Below, one piece after another: positions 1-8,705 of a DNA stretch of 64,000 nt. A program made the translations under genes and the position numbers. Source of the DNA: Pseudohoeflea sp964511625 (GTDB lineage: Bacteria > Pseudomonadota > Alphaproteobacteria > Rhizobiales > Rhizobiaceae); contig CAZEJG010000015.1 of assembly GCA_964511625.1 (NCBI GenBank), positions 1-64,000 on the forward strand. The letters run 5' to 3'. Every line of letters begins with the position of its first letter. Within the stretch, counting starts at the first letter, position 1. Below the pieces are notes generated by a model. The model ran no database searches, was not told where the DNA came from, and saw only the letters and a program-made list of their open reading frames with translations.

Positions 1-974
1 CCCTGGAACACGGCGTCGAGAATGGCCTGCTTGTTGATGGCCATGTTGAGCGCCTTGCGGACCTCGGTCTTGTCGAACGGAGCGACCATCGTATTGTAGG
101 CGAGGTAGCCGACGTTGAGGCCTTCCTGCTCCATCACGTTGATCGAGTCGTCGTCCTTGAGCGCCTGCACGTCGGCCGGGTTCGGATAGGGCATGACGTG
201 ACATTCGCCGGCGGTCAGCTTCTGCTGGCGCACCGATGCGTCGGTGGTGATGGCGAAGACCAGATCGTCGATCTTTTCCTTGCCGTTCCAGTAGTCCGGA
301 TTGGCCTTGTAGCGGATGACTGCGTCGGGCTGGTAAGCCACGAACTGGTAGGGACCTGTGCCGACCGGCTTCTGGTTGAGATCGGACATCGCGCCCGATT
401 CAGCCAGCTTGTCGGCATATTCCTTCGACATGATCGAGGCGAAGTCCATGGCGAGGTTTGCGATGAACGGAGCCTCGGCGCGGTTGAGCACGAACTTGAC
501 CGTCATGTCGTCGACCTTCTCGATCGACTTGATCAGGTCCGGCATCGACATGCCGTTGAAATACTCCCAGCTCGCGCCTTCGACATAGGCGTTGTACGGG
601 TTGTCGGCGTTCATCTGCCGCTCGAAGGAGAAGATCACGTCGTCGGCGTTGAGATCGCGCGACGGCGTGAAGAAGTCGGTGGTGTGGAACTTCACGCCCG
701 GGCGCAGCTTGAAGGTGTATTCGGTGCCGTCGTCGGAAACCTCATAGCTCTCGGCCAGGCCGGGCTGGGTTTCCGTGGTGCCGATCTTGAATTCCACCAG
801 GCGGTTGTAGACGGTCTTCGACGAGGCGTCGAAAGTCGTGCCGGCGGTGTAGAGGGCGGGATCGAAGCCTTCCGGCGATCCCTCGGAACAATAGACCAGC
901 GTCTTGGCATAGGCGCCCGTCGCCAACATGGAGGCGAGCATCGTCGTTGCCAGCAGTGATCCGAATTTTTTCAT
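1..974 (-). CDS. ABC transporter solute-binding protein, dipeptide/oligopeptide type (SBP_bac_5), 3' end cut by window
   Basis: The first 324 codons are present; the gene runs off the left edge. It starts at the ATG at 974-972 with a signal peptide (Lys-Lys start, hydrophobic stretch to about residue 23, cleavage near AYA-KTL). The mature part opens with KTLVYCSEGSPEGFDP and continues with YTFKLRPGVKFH and PVGTGPYQF, which are hallmark segments of the DppA/OppA family of periplasmic peptide-binding proteins feeding an ABC importer. Family members are usually 500-540 aa, so about 200 residues lie outside the window, together with any permease genes. The actual ligand cannot be read from the sequence. 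Confidence 0.9.
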   Translation of the reverse strand, partial: MKKFGSLLATTMLASMLATGAYAKTLVYCSEGSPEGFDPALYTAGTTFDASSKTVYNRLVEFKIGTTETQPGLAESYEVSDDGTEYTFKLRPGVKFHTTDFFTPSRDLNADDVIFSFERQMNADNPYNAYVEGASWEYFNGMSMPDLIKSIEKVDDMTVKFVLNRAEAPFIANLAMDFASIMSKEYADKLAESGAMSDLNQKPVGTGPYQFVAYQPDAVIRYKANPDYWNGKEKIDDLVFAITTDASVRQQKLTAGECHVMPYPNPADVQALKDDDSINVMEQEGLNVGYLAYNTMVAPFDKTEVRKALNMAINKQAILDAVFQ

Positions 975-1135
975 GACACGTTCCCTTGATTAGATTTTTT
1001 TTCGCAGTCTTGCTGCCTATCCGGAAGCCTGTGCTTTGACCCCCGGCATGAGGGTGATCAAACGCGAATCACAACCCGAATGCAAGCCCTGATCGGATGG
1101 TCAAATAATCGGACCCATGATTTTTTCAAGGGTCG

Positions 1136-1162
1136 AAAAAAAGGCGCCGCGAACGGCGCCTT
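1136..1162 (-). terminator. Rho-independent terminator behind the coxSLM-like operon
   Basis: On the minus strand the arms AAGGCGCC and GGCGCCTT enclose a six-base loop and are followed by a run of seven T. It lies 40 bases past the stop of the CoxM-like gene, which fits the end of that transcript. Confidence 0.8.
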
Positions 1163-1201
1163 CCAACCGGATCATCCGGCCAACACTCTGTAATCTATGG
1201 A

Positions 1202-1996
1202 TCAACCAGCCTGCTCGACCGCCCGCTTACCCATCACCTTGATGAGGTTGGCGCGGTATTCGGCGCTCGCATGCATGTCGGTCATCAGGCCCGAGGGATC
1301 GATACTGATGCCCTCGAGCGCGCTCGCCGCGAAGTTTCCGGCCAGCGCGGTTTCCATCTCGCTCACGCGGAAGGCGCCATCGGCACCCGCACCGGACACT
1401 CCGACGCCGACCGTTCCATCGGACTTCTTCGCCACGAACACACCGGTCATGGCGTAGCGCGAGGCCGGGTTGCGGAACTTGGCGTAGCCGGATTTTTCCG
1501 GCGCGTCGAATTCGACCGCGGTGACCATCTCGCCTTCGTCGAGCGCCGTCTCGAACATCCCGGAGAAAAACTCTTCCGCCGAAAGCGAGCGGCTGTTGGT
1601 CACGATCGTAGCACCGAGCGCCAGAAGGGCGGCGGGATAGTCGGCCGCCGGGTCGTTGTTGGCGATCGAACCGCCGATGGTGCCCATGTGGCGGACGGCA
1701 GGGTCACCGATATGCCCGGCGAGGTAGGTCAGACCCGGACACACGGCCCTGATCGCGTCCGAAGTCGCGACGTCGTTGTGGGTGCAGGCAGCGCCGATGC
1801 GCACATGCTTGCCGTCGACCGTGATGCCCCTGAGCGCATCGATATGGCGCAGGTCGATCAGGTCGCTGGGTGCTGCGAGCCGCTGCTTCATCGTCGGCAG
1901 CAGGGTCTGGCCTCCGGAGAGGTACTTGGCCTCTTCGGACGCCAGCTTGACGGCTTCGTCGACCGAGGAGGGGCGGTGATAGGTTGTTGCGTACAT
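1202..1996 (-). CDS. Molybdenum hydroxylase FAD-binding (medium) subunit, CoxM-like
   Basis: 264 aa. This is the FAD subunit of a xanthine-dehydrogenase/CO-dehydrogenase family enzyme, which passes electrons from the iron-sulfur subunit to an acceptor. The FAD-binding segments are visible: GGQTLLPTMKQRL near residue 30 and TIGGSIANNDPAADYP near residue 107. The length is slightly below the usual 270-290 aa. It is the last gene of the minus-strand run S-L-M, 14 bases after the large-subunit gene, so it is almost certainly cotranscribed. The physiological substrate is unknown (see the large subunit). Confidence 0.9.
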   Translation of the reverse strand: MYATTYHRPSSVDEAVKLASEEAKYLSGGQTLLPTMKQRLAAPSDLIDLRHIDALRGITVDGKHVRIGAACTHNDVATSDAIRAVCPGLTYLAGHIGDPAVRHMGTIGGSIANNDPAADYPAALLALGATIVTNSRSLSAEEFFSGMFETALDEGEMVTAVEFDAPEKSGYAKFRNPASRYAMTGVFVAKKSDGTVGVGVSGAGADGAFRVSEMETALAGNFAASALEGISIDPSGLMTDMHASAEYRANLIKVMGKRAVEQAG

Positions 1997-2010
1997 GGAT
2001 GGTCTCCTTC

Positions 2011-4353
2011 TCAGCCCTGCAGTGCGGCCCAGACCTTCTGCGGCGTGGCCGGCATGGTCAGGTCCTTGTTGCCGATGGCGTTGGTGATGGCGTTCATGAG
2101 CGCCGGCGGCGAGCCGATGGCGCCGGCCTCGCCGCAGCCCTTCATGCCTAGCGGGTTGCCCGGGCAGGCGGTTTCGGTGGTCGAGACCTTGAAGGACGGC
2201 AGGTCGTCGGCCCGCGGCATGGTGTAGTCCATGTAGCTCGCCGTCAGCAACTGGCCCGTCTCCGGATCGTAGGATGTGCCTTCAAGGAGCGCCTGTCCGA
2301 TGCCCTGTGCGATCCCGCCATGAACCTGACCCTCGACGATCATCGGGTTGATGATCTTGCCGAAATCGTCGGCGGCCACGAACTGGATGATCTCGGTCTT
2401 GCCGGTATCCGGATCGACCTCCACCTCGCAGATATAGCAGCCGGCCGGGAAGGTGAAGTTGGTGGGATCGTAGAACGCCCCCTCCTTCAGTCCCGGCTCC
2501 ATGCCGGCGGGCAGGTTATGGGCGGTATAGGCGGCGAGCGCCATCTGGAACCACGGCACCGATTTGTCGGTCCCCTTCACCTTGAGTTCGCCGTTGGCGA
2601 TCTCGATGTCGCTCTCGTCGGCCTCCATCAGGTGGGCGGCGATCTTCCGGGCCTTGGCCTCGACCTTGTCGAGCGCCTTGACGATCGCCGACATGCCGAC
2701 GGCACCCGAGCGCGAGCCGTAGGTGCCCATGCCCATCTGCACCTTGTCGGTGTCGCCGTGGACGATGGAGACCTGGTCGATCGGCAGGCCGAACCGGTCG
2801 TTGACGAGCTGGGCGAAGGTGGTCTCGTGGCCCTGCCCGTGGCTGTGCGAACCGGTGAGCACCTCGACGGTGCCGACCGCGTTCACCCGCACCTCGGCCG
2901 ATTCCCACAGACCGACGCCGGCTCCGAGCGATCCCACCGCCTGGGACGGCGCAATGCCGCAGGCCTCGATGTAGCAGCTCATGCCGATGCCGCGCAGCTT
3001 GCCGCGCGACTTGGCCTCCTCGCGGCGGGCCGGGAAACCCTTGTAGTCGGCAGCCTGCATCGCTGCTTCCAGCGAGGCCTCGTAGTCGCCGGCGTCGTAA
3101 CACATGATCACCGGCGTCTGGTACGGGAACTCGCGGATGAAGTTTTGCCGGCGCAGTTCCGCCGGATCGACGCCCAGTTCGCGCGCCGCGGTCTCGACGA
3201 TGCGCTCGAGCAGGTAGGTGGCTTCCGGACGGCCGGCGCCGCGATAGGCGTCCACCGGAGCGGTGTTGGTGTAGACCGTGCGCACATTGCCGTGGATCGC
3301 CGGGATCTTGTACTGGCCCGAGAACAGCGTGGCGTAGAGATAGGTCGGCACCGACGACGAGAACAGCGACATGTAGGCGCCGAGATTGGCGATGGTATCA
3401 ACCTTTAGCGCAGTCATGTTGTTGTTCGCATCGAACGCCAGCTCGACCTCGGTGACATGGTCGCGGCCGTGCGCGTCGGTGAGGAAGGCTTCGGTGCGAT
3501 CCGAGTTCCACTTCACCGGCACGCCGGTGCGCTTGGATGCCCAGAGGCAGACGATCTCTTCGGGATAGATGTAGATCTTCGAGCCGAAGCCGCCGCCGAC
3601 ATCCGGCGCGATCACCCGGAGCTTGTTTTCCGGGGCGACGTTGTAGAAGGCGCTCATAACCAGCCGCGCCACATGCGGGTTCTGCGAGGTGGTGTAGCAG
3701 GTGTAGTGGTCCTCGGCCTCGTCGTAGATGCCGAGCGTGGCGCGGGGTTCCATCGGGTTCGGCACCAGACGGTTGTTGACGATCTTCATTTTCGTCACGT
3801 GGGCGGCCGACTTGATGGCGGCATCGGTCGCCGCGGCATCGCCGATTTCCCAGTCGAAGATCAGATTGTTCTTGGCTTCCGGATGGATCTGCGGCGCGCC
3901 GTCCTTCAGCGCTTCGACCGCCTCCGTGACGACCGGCAGTTCCTCATAGTCGACGACCACGGCTTCCGCAGCGTCGCGGGCCTGCGCCTTGGTGTCGGCC
4001 ACCACGATGGCGATGGCGTCACCGACATAGCGCACCGTATCCTGGGCGAGCGGACGCCAGGCGCCCATGTTCATCGGTGAGCCGTCCTTGGAATGGATCA
4101 TCCAGCCGCAGATGATGTTGCCGATGCCGTCCTCGGTGAGCTGCTTGCCGTTGAGAACGGCGATCACGCCGGGCATCTTTTCCGCGGCGGAGGTGTCGAT
4201 GGACTTGATCTTCGCATGCGCATAGGGCGAACGCACGAAATGCGCATGCTTCATGCCGACGACGACCATGTCGTCGGTGTAGCGGCCCTTGCCGGTGATG
4301 AACCGCTTGTCTTCCTTGCGCGCCACGCGGGCGCCAATGCCTTCAACTCCCAT
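2011..4353 (-). CDS. Molybdenum hydroxylase large subunit, CoxL form II type
   Basis: 780 aa molybdopterin-cytosine-dinucleotide-binding catalytic subunit of the xanthine oxidase family. The start has a strong ribosome site (GGGAGGAGGA) just upstream. The active-site loop reads AYRGAGR at residues 369-375. This is the signature of form II (sometimes called BMS) proteins; true aerobic CO dehydrogenases (form I) have AYXCSFR with the copper-binding cysteine. The catalytic glutamate lies in GCGEAG at about residue 742, and a glycine-rich segment VGGGFGSK is at 252-259. The gene is part of an S-L-M operon. I infer hydroxylation of an unknown small aldehyde, aromatic or heterocyclic substrate; CO oxidation is unlikely. 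Confidence 0.92.
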   Translation of the reverse strand: MGVEGIGARVARKEDKRFITGKGRYTDDMVVVGMKHAHFVRSPYAHAKIKSIDTSAAEKMPGVIAVLNGKQLTEDGIGNIICGWMIHSKDGSPMNMGAWRPLAQDTVRYVGDAIAIVVADTKAQARDAAEAVVVDYEELPVVTEAVEALKDGAPQIHPEAKNNLIFDWEIGDAAATDAAIKSAAHVTKMKIVNNRLVPNPMEPRATLGIYDEAEDHYTCYTTSQNPHVARLVMSAFYNVAPENKLRVIAPDVGGGFGSKIYIYPEEIVCLWASKRTGVPVKWNSDRTEAFLTDAHGRDHVTEVELAFDANNNMTALKVDTIANLGAYMSLFSSSVPTYLYATLFSGQYKIPAIHGNVRTVYTNTAPVDAYRGAGRPEATYLLERIVETAARELGVDPAELRRQNFIREFPYQTPVIMCYDAGDYEASLEAAMQAADYKGFPARREEAKSRGKLRGIGMSCYIEACGIAPSQAVGSLGAGVGLWESAEVRVNAVGTVEVLTGSHSHGQGHETTFAQLVNDRFGLPIDQVSIVHGDTDKVQMGMGTYGSRSGAVGMSAIVKALDKVEAKARKIAAHLMEADESDIEIANGELKVKGTDKSVPWFQMALAAYTAHNLPAGMEPGLKEGAFYDPTNFTFPAGCYICEVEVDPDTGKTEIIQFVAADDFGKIINPMIVEGQVHGGIAQGIGQALLEGTSYDPETGQLLTASYMDYTMPRADDLPSFKVSTTETACPGNPLGMKGCGEAGAIGSPPALMNAITNAIGNKDLTMPATPQKVWAALQG

Positions 4354-4379
4354 GGGTTCCTCCTCCCGTTGGTCGTCCG

Positions 4380-4513
4380 GTGAAGTGGTGAATGGTGAAG
4401 TGGTGAATGATTGCCTGAGCGATATTTCGCGCCCGGATAGCTGTCACCGTTTCAACCTTCGACCACGTATCTTCCAACTCCCTGCCACTTCACCATTGAC
4501 TATTCACCATTCA
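4380..4513. repeat. Tandem and inverted GGTGAA(G/T)-type repeats in the spacer between the small- and large-subunit genes
   Basis: The unit GTGAAGTGGTGAATG occurs twice in tandem from about 4381 to 4409. The opposite orientation (CCACTTCACCATT, then TATTCACCATTCAC) occurs at about 4484-4513. The 13-base segment AATGGTGAAGTGG is a perfect inverted match across the spacer, so a transcript could fold into a long hairpin of about 130 bases between the two genes. It resembles the short intergenic repeat elements common in Rhizobiales genomes; whether it recurs elsewhere cannot be tested here. Confidence 0.55.
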
Positions 4514-4532
4514 CGAACGGCTTCAGCCGATC

Positions 4533-5024
<492 letters not shown>

Positions 5025-5296
5025 CGAATACCTCCCTGTGGTTCCGTCCCTCATTCCCCGACCGTTTTTCTCGGGCCGTCGAATTCGGGGCTTTGGCTTC
5101 CGGTCTGCGCCGGTCATGGTGCCGTTTGGCGGCCCTGTGCGAGGCCGCTTCGGAGGGCAGTGTGGACAAGCCCATTGAAAACTGCAAGCGCCTCATTTCA
5201 AGTAAGATTTGACTTACAGTCCGCGAAGAGGCGCAATATCGACGAATACCGTGGCCGGCGGGCTTCGCGCTCCGCGATCACGATCGCGGGAGGTGC

Positions 5297-6478
5297 TCAG
5301 CGCGACAATTCGCGCGTCGCAGCCTCGAGCCCGGCAAGCGTCATCGGGTACATCCGGTCGGAGAACATCTGCCGCAGCATCTGCGTCGACTGCGTGTAGT
5401 GCCAGTGCTTCTGGGGCGACGGGTTGAGCCAGGCGACCTTGTGGAAGTGGCCGAGCAGGCGCGTCAGCCAGACGCTGCCCGGCTCCTCGTTCCAGTGTTC
5501 AACCGATCCGCCGGCCATCGCGATCTCGTAGGGGCTCATCGCCGCGTCACCGACGAAGACGACCCGGTAGTCCGGACCGAAGGTGCGCAACACGTCGAAG
5601 GTGGACATCTTCTCTTCGCGCCGCCGGCGGTTGTCGCGCCAGACACTCTCGTAGAGACAGTTGTGGAAGTAGAAATACTCCATGTGCCGGAACTCGGCGC
5701 GGGCGGCGGAGAACAATTCCTCGACCACGCGGACGTGATCGTCCATCGAGCCGCCGATGTCGAAGAACATGAGGAGCTTGACCGCATTGCGTCGCTCGGG
5801 GCGGGTCTTCACGTCGAGCCAGCCGTGTTCGGCTGTGGAACGGATGGTCCCGGCGAGATCGAGCTCGTCCTCGGCCCCCTCGCGCACCCAGCGCCTCAGC
5901 CGTTTCAGAGCCACCTTGATGTTGCGGGTGCCGAGCTCGACGGAATCATCGAGATTGCGGAATTCCCGCCGGTCCCAGACCTTGACGGCACGGCGGTGGC
6001 GGCTGCCGTCCTGGCCGATCCGCACGCCTTCCGGATTGTAGCCGTAGGCGCCGAAGGGCGAGGTGCCGGCGGTACCGATCCATTTCGAGCCGCCCTGGTG
6101 ACGGCCCTTCTGCTCCTCGAGCCGCTCCTTCAGCGTCTCCATCAGTTTCTCGAACCCGCCGAGACTTTCGACGAGCTTCTTCTCCTCGTCGCTGAGATGC
6201 TTCTCGGCGAGCCTGCGCAGCCACTCCTCCGGCAGCGCGCGCGGATCCGTGCCCTCGCCGGACACCGCCTCCACACCCCGGAAATAACGCGAGAACACCT
6301 GGTCGAAGCGGTCGATGAAGCGCTCGTCCTTCACCAGCGAAGCGCGGGCGAGATAGTAGAAACCTTCGACGTCATAAAGCACGATGCCCTCGTCGAGCGC
6401 CTCGACGAGGGTGAGATATTCGCGGAGCGACACGGGAATCCGCGCCGCCTTGAGTTCGAGAAAGAAGGGCAGAAACAT
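5297..6478 (-). CDS. VWA-domain protein, CoxE-like
   Basis: 393 aa. It resembles CoxE, the von Willebrand factor A protein that acts with the AAA ATPase CoxD in maturing the active site of CO-dehydrogenase-type enzymes. The N-terminal half is the CoxE helical region. The C-terminal VWA begins near residue 230 with MFFDIGGSM. Here the metal-ion-dependent adhesion site reads DIGGS instead of the classical DxSxS, with glycine in place of the first serine. It lies about 270 bases upstream of the small-subunit gene on the same strand. A CoxD/MoxR-like ATPase sits 3.5 kb further upstream (9952-10797), separated by metA and others, so the partnership is inferred. Confidence 0.88.
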   Translation of the reverse strand: MFLPFFLELKAARIPVSLREYLTLVEALDEGIVLYDVEGFYYLARASLVKDERFIDRFDQVFSRYFRGVEAVSGEGTDPRALPEEWLRRLAEKHLSDEEKKLVESLGGFEKLMETLKERLEEQKGRHQGGSKWIGTAGTSPFGAYGYNPEGVRIGQDGSRHRRAVKVWDRREFRNLDDSVELGTRNIKVALKRLRRWVREGAEDELDLAGTIRSTAEHGWLDVKTRPERRNAVKLLMFFDIGGSMDDHVRVVEELFSAARAEFRHMEYFYFHNCLYESVWRDNRRRREEKMSTFDVLRTFGPDYRVVFVGDAAMSPYEIAMAGGSVEHWNEEPGSVWLTRLLGHFHKVAWLNPSPQKHWHYTQSTQMLRQMFSDRMYPMTLAGLEAATRELSR

Positions 6479-6529
6479 GGAAAGGACTCTAGCGCCTTAA
6501 CCAATATGTCGCCAGAGCGGGATAGCGGC

Positions 6530-7048
6530 TCAGATCGGACCGGTATGAGCCGCGCCGGGCCCGGGGAACTGCTGGTAGCCGGGACCGACCGTCAGTGGCT
6601 TGTCCGGAACGACATCATCGCTGATCCGGGCGGAAAAGGTTCTCTCGTCCGACCAGAGAAGCTTCGTCCGGGTGTGATCGTAAAGGCTGATCGACACGTG
6701 ATAGGGCTTGTGGGCGACCACCCCATGAACCCGCGGCGAGCGCATCCCGTAGCGCGTGTAACGGGCCCGGACGCGTGTTTCCACCACCATCGGCGGCCCG
6801 CCGGCCGGATCCTCGAACGAGGCGACCAGCAGCGAACCGTTGGAGACCGGCTTGGCCACCATGGCCGTGAAGCCGTAGAAGACTTCCGAGACGCGGTAGT
6901 TGTAGATGAACCCGCCGCCAGCAATGAGGATGGGCGGCTTCTTGGAGGGATCGTCCCGCGTGATCCAGCCCGCCGCGAAGGCGATGGCCGCGACCGTCAC
7001 CATGACGATACCGACTTTCTCGATGGTCCTGTCTTCCCGATATGCCAT
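6530..7048 (-). CDS. Membrane-anchored hypothetical protein
   Basis: 172 aa from the ATG at 7048, preceded by GGAGA at six bases; a second in-frame ATG at 7081 has no such site. One N-terminal membrane segment (about residues 10-26, VGIVMVTVAAIAFAAGW) is followed by a soluble domain of about 140 residues with no motif I recognise. It would be a small inner-membrane protein with a periplasmic domain. It sits between the CoxE-like gene and the acetyltransferase on the same strand. Function unknown. Confidence 0.7.
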   Translation of the reverse strand: MAYREDRTIEKVGIVMVTVAAIAFAAGWITRDDPSKKPPILIAGGGFIYNYRVSEVFYGFTAMVAKPVSNGSLLVASFEDPAGGPPMVVETRVRARYTRYGMRSPRVHGVVAHKPYHVSISLYDHTRTKLLWSDERTFSARISDDVVPDKPLTVGPGYQQFPGPGAAHTGPI

Positions 7049-7113
7049 GCGCAGTCTCCGGTTGACCGTGCTTATGAGCATAGTCCGAAATTCGGGAAAC
7101 GGAAGCCGGAGGA

Positions 7114-7569
7114 TCAGAACCGGGAATATTTGATGAAGGGCGTGAGCTTGCCGATGCGGTCGTAGAGCCTGCGACCGACTTCGTTGAATTCCTGGGTCAG
7201 CCAGAAGACGCCCGGCGCGCCCTCGGCGTCGGCGGCGGCATAGACCGCCTCGATGAGCGCCCGCCCGATCCCCTGCCCGCGCACCTGAGGATCGGCATAG
7301 AGATCCTGCAGATAGCAGACGTTCTCGACCTTCCAGCAATGCCGGTGGAAGAGGAAATGCACGAGGCCGACCGGATTGCCGTCGATCTCCGCGATCAGTC
7401 CGCGATATTCGTGCTCGGTCCCGGCGTTTCCCGCCAGAAGCCGCGAGAAGGTGGTCTCGTAGACCTCCTCCGGCACGGTCGATTCATAGAACTCGAGATA
7501 GCCGGTCCACAGCCGCCGCCATTCCGCCTTGTCCTCGGCCGTCAGGGGCCGGATGATCACACCCGTCAT
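7114..7569 (-). CDS. GNAT family N-acetyltransferase
   Basis: 151 aa. The acetyl-CoA pyrophosphate-binding motif of GNAT proteins is visible as VRGQGIGRALIEAV, preceded by the beta-strand LQDLYADP. The start codon overlaps the metA stop by four bases (7566-7569), so the two genes are translationally coupled and under the same riboswitch. Such GNATs next to metA usually have unknown acceptors; a small-molecule amine or a protein N-terminus are both possible. Confidence 0.88.
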   Translation of the reverse strand: MTGVIIRPLTAEDKAEWRRLWTGYLEFYESTVPEEVYETTFSRLLAGNAGTEHEYRGLIAEIDGNPVGLVHFLFHRHCWKVENVCYLQDLYADPQVRGQGIGRALIEAVYAAADAEGAPGVFWLTQEFNEVGRRLYDRIGKLTPFIKYSRF

Positions 7570-8513
7570 ACCGCTTCCTTCGTGCTGCCGGACTGAAGCC
7601 GGTCGTTGCCGACGTCGACCAGATCGAAAGGCGTCGTCTGGTAGACCTGATTGATCCAGTTTCCGAAGAGCAGGAAGGCATGACTTCGCCAGCGGTTGAG
7701 CGGCTTGCGCTCCGGATCGTCATAGGGGAAGTAGTTCTTCGGCACCCCGATCTCCTTGCCCGCCTGGATGTCGCGGAAATACTCGTCGGCCAGCGTGCCG
7801 GAATCATATTCGATGTGGTTGAAGATGTAGAGCCGGTTGGCGAACTTCTCGTGAAGCAGGCAAAGGCCGGTCTCGTCCGATTCCATCAGCACGTCGAGAT
7901 CCGGCGTGAGGTCCTCGCGTCGCACCTCGGTCCAGCGCGATACCGAAACCTGGAAATCGTCCGAGAAGCCCGAGAGATAGGGCGAGGCGGGCGCCAGATT
8001 GCGATGGCGGAAGACGCCAAAGGCCTTTTCGGGAAGCTGGTACTTCGGCACCTTGTGAAAGTGCCAGGCCGCCGCCATCGCGCCCCAGCAGACGAAGAAC
8101 GACGAATGGACATGGGTCGTCGTCCAGTCGAGCACCTCTTCGAGTTCGCGCCAGTAGGTCACCTCCTCGAAGGGCAGCGTCTCGATCGGCGCGCCGGTGA
8201 TGATGAACCCGTCGAACTTGCGGTCCCGGATCTCGTCCCAGGTGTGGTAGAAATTGATCAGGTGCTCCTCGGAGGTGTTCTTGGCCTGGTGCGAACCGAT
8301 GCGCACCAGCGTCAGCTCCACCTGCAGTGGCGTCGACCCGACCAGCCGCGCGATCTGCGACTCGGTGACGATCTTGTTCGGCATCAGGTTGAGAAGACCG
8401 ATCTGCAACGGACGGATATCCTGCCGGATGGCGGCGGATTCATCCATGATCTGGATGCCTTCGCGCACGAGAACATCGCGGGCGGGCAGACCGTCGGGGA
8501 TCCTGATCGGCAT
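7566..8513 (-). CDS. metA: Homoserine O-acyltransferase MetA, predicted acetyl-CoA specific
   Basis: 315 aa, full length for MetA. It activates the homoserine hydroxyl, the first committed step of methionine synthesis. The catalytic cysteine is Cys142 in FFVCWGA. The specificity loop reads ITGAPIETLPFEEV with glutamate at position 111. In characterised MetA proteins Glu111 goes with acetyl-CoA and Gly111 (E. coli) with succinyl-CoA, so I predict O-acetylhomoserine as product. The ribosome site GGAGTG stands seven bases before the start. Expression is predicted to fall when S-adenosylmethionine is abundant, through the upstream SAM-II element. Confidence 0.95.
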   Translation of the reverse strand: MPIRIPDGLPARDVLVREGIQIMDESAAIRQDIRPLQIGLLNLMPNKIVTESQIARLVGSTPLQVELTLVRIGSHQAKNTSEEHLINFYHTWDEIRDRKFDGFIITGAPIETLPFEEVTYWRELEEVLDWTTTHVHSSFFVCWGAMAAAWHFHKVPKYQLPEKAFGVFRHRNLAPASPYLSGFSDDFQVSVSRWTEVRREDLTPDLDVLMESDETGLCLLHEKFANRLYIFNHIEYDSGTLADEYFRDIQAGKEIGVPKNYFPYDDPERKPLNRWRSHAFLLFGNWINQVYQTTPFDLVDVGNDRLQSGSTKEAV

Positions 8514-8590
8514 GGCGTTTCACTCCATCTGCGACCGGCCGGATCATGTGTGTTCTGGGACTGGCTTCGGGTGCGGAGGGTTTTCGCCCA

Positions 8591-8647
8591 CGGCCCTTTA
8601 GCGAGTTGTTTAACGTGGCTGCAAGCCGGCCGGCCAAATCACCACAA
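8591..8647 (-). promoter_or_regulatory. SAM-II riboswitch upstream of metA
   Basis: Read on the minus strand, GTGGTGATTTGG (8645-8634) is followed by CTTGCAGCCACGTTAAA and then CGCTAAAGGGCC (ending 8591). These are the conserved blocks of the SAM-II class: the outer stem pairs GTGG with CCAC, and the GCTAAAGG block forms the pseudoknot. The class is typical of alphaproteobacterial metA and metX leaders. The element ends 78 bases before the metA start. The palindrome CCGGCCGG occurs inside it (8626-8633) and again near the start codon (8535-8542), which offers an alternative long-range pairing. Confidence 0.88.
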
Positions 8648-8705
8648 TGGAATGCAGATAATCCTTTGCCACGGGCCGGTCAAGAAAGCTCCGTCGCCGG
8701 AGAAC

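Noticed and set aside
2011..4353. Aerobic CO dehydrogenase (CoxL form I)
   Set aside because: The active-site loop is AYRGAGR, without the cysteine of AYXCSFR that binds copper.
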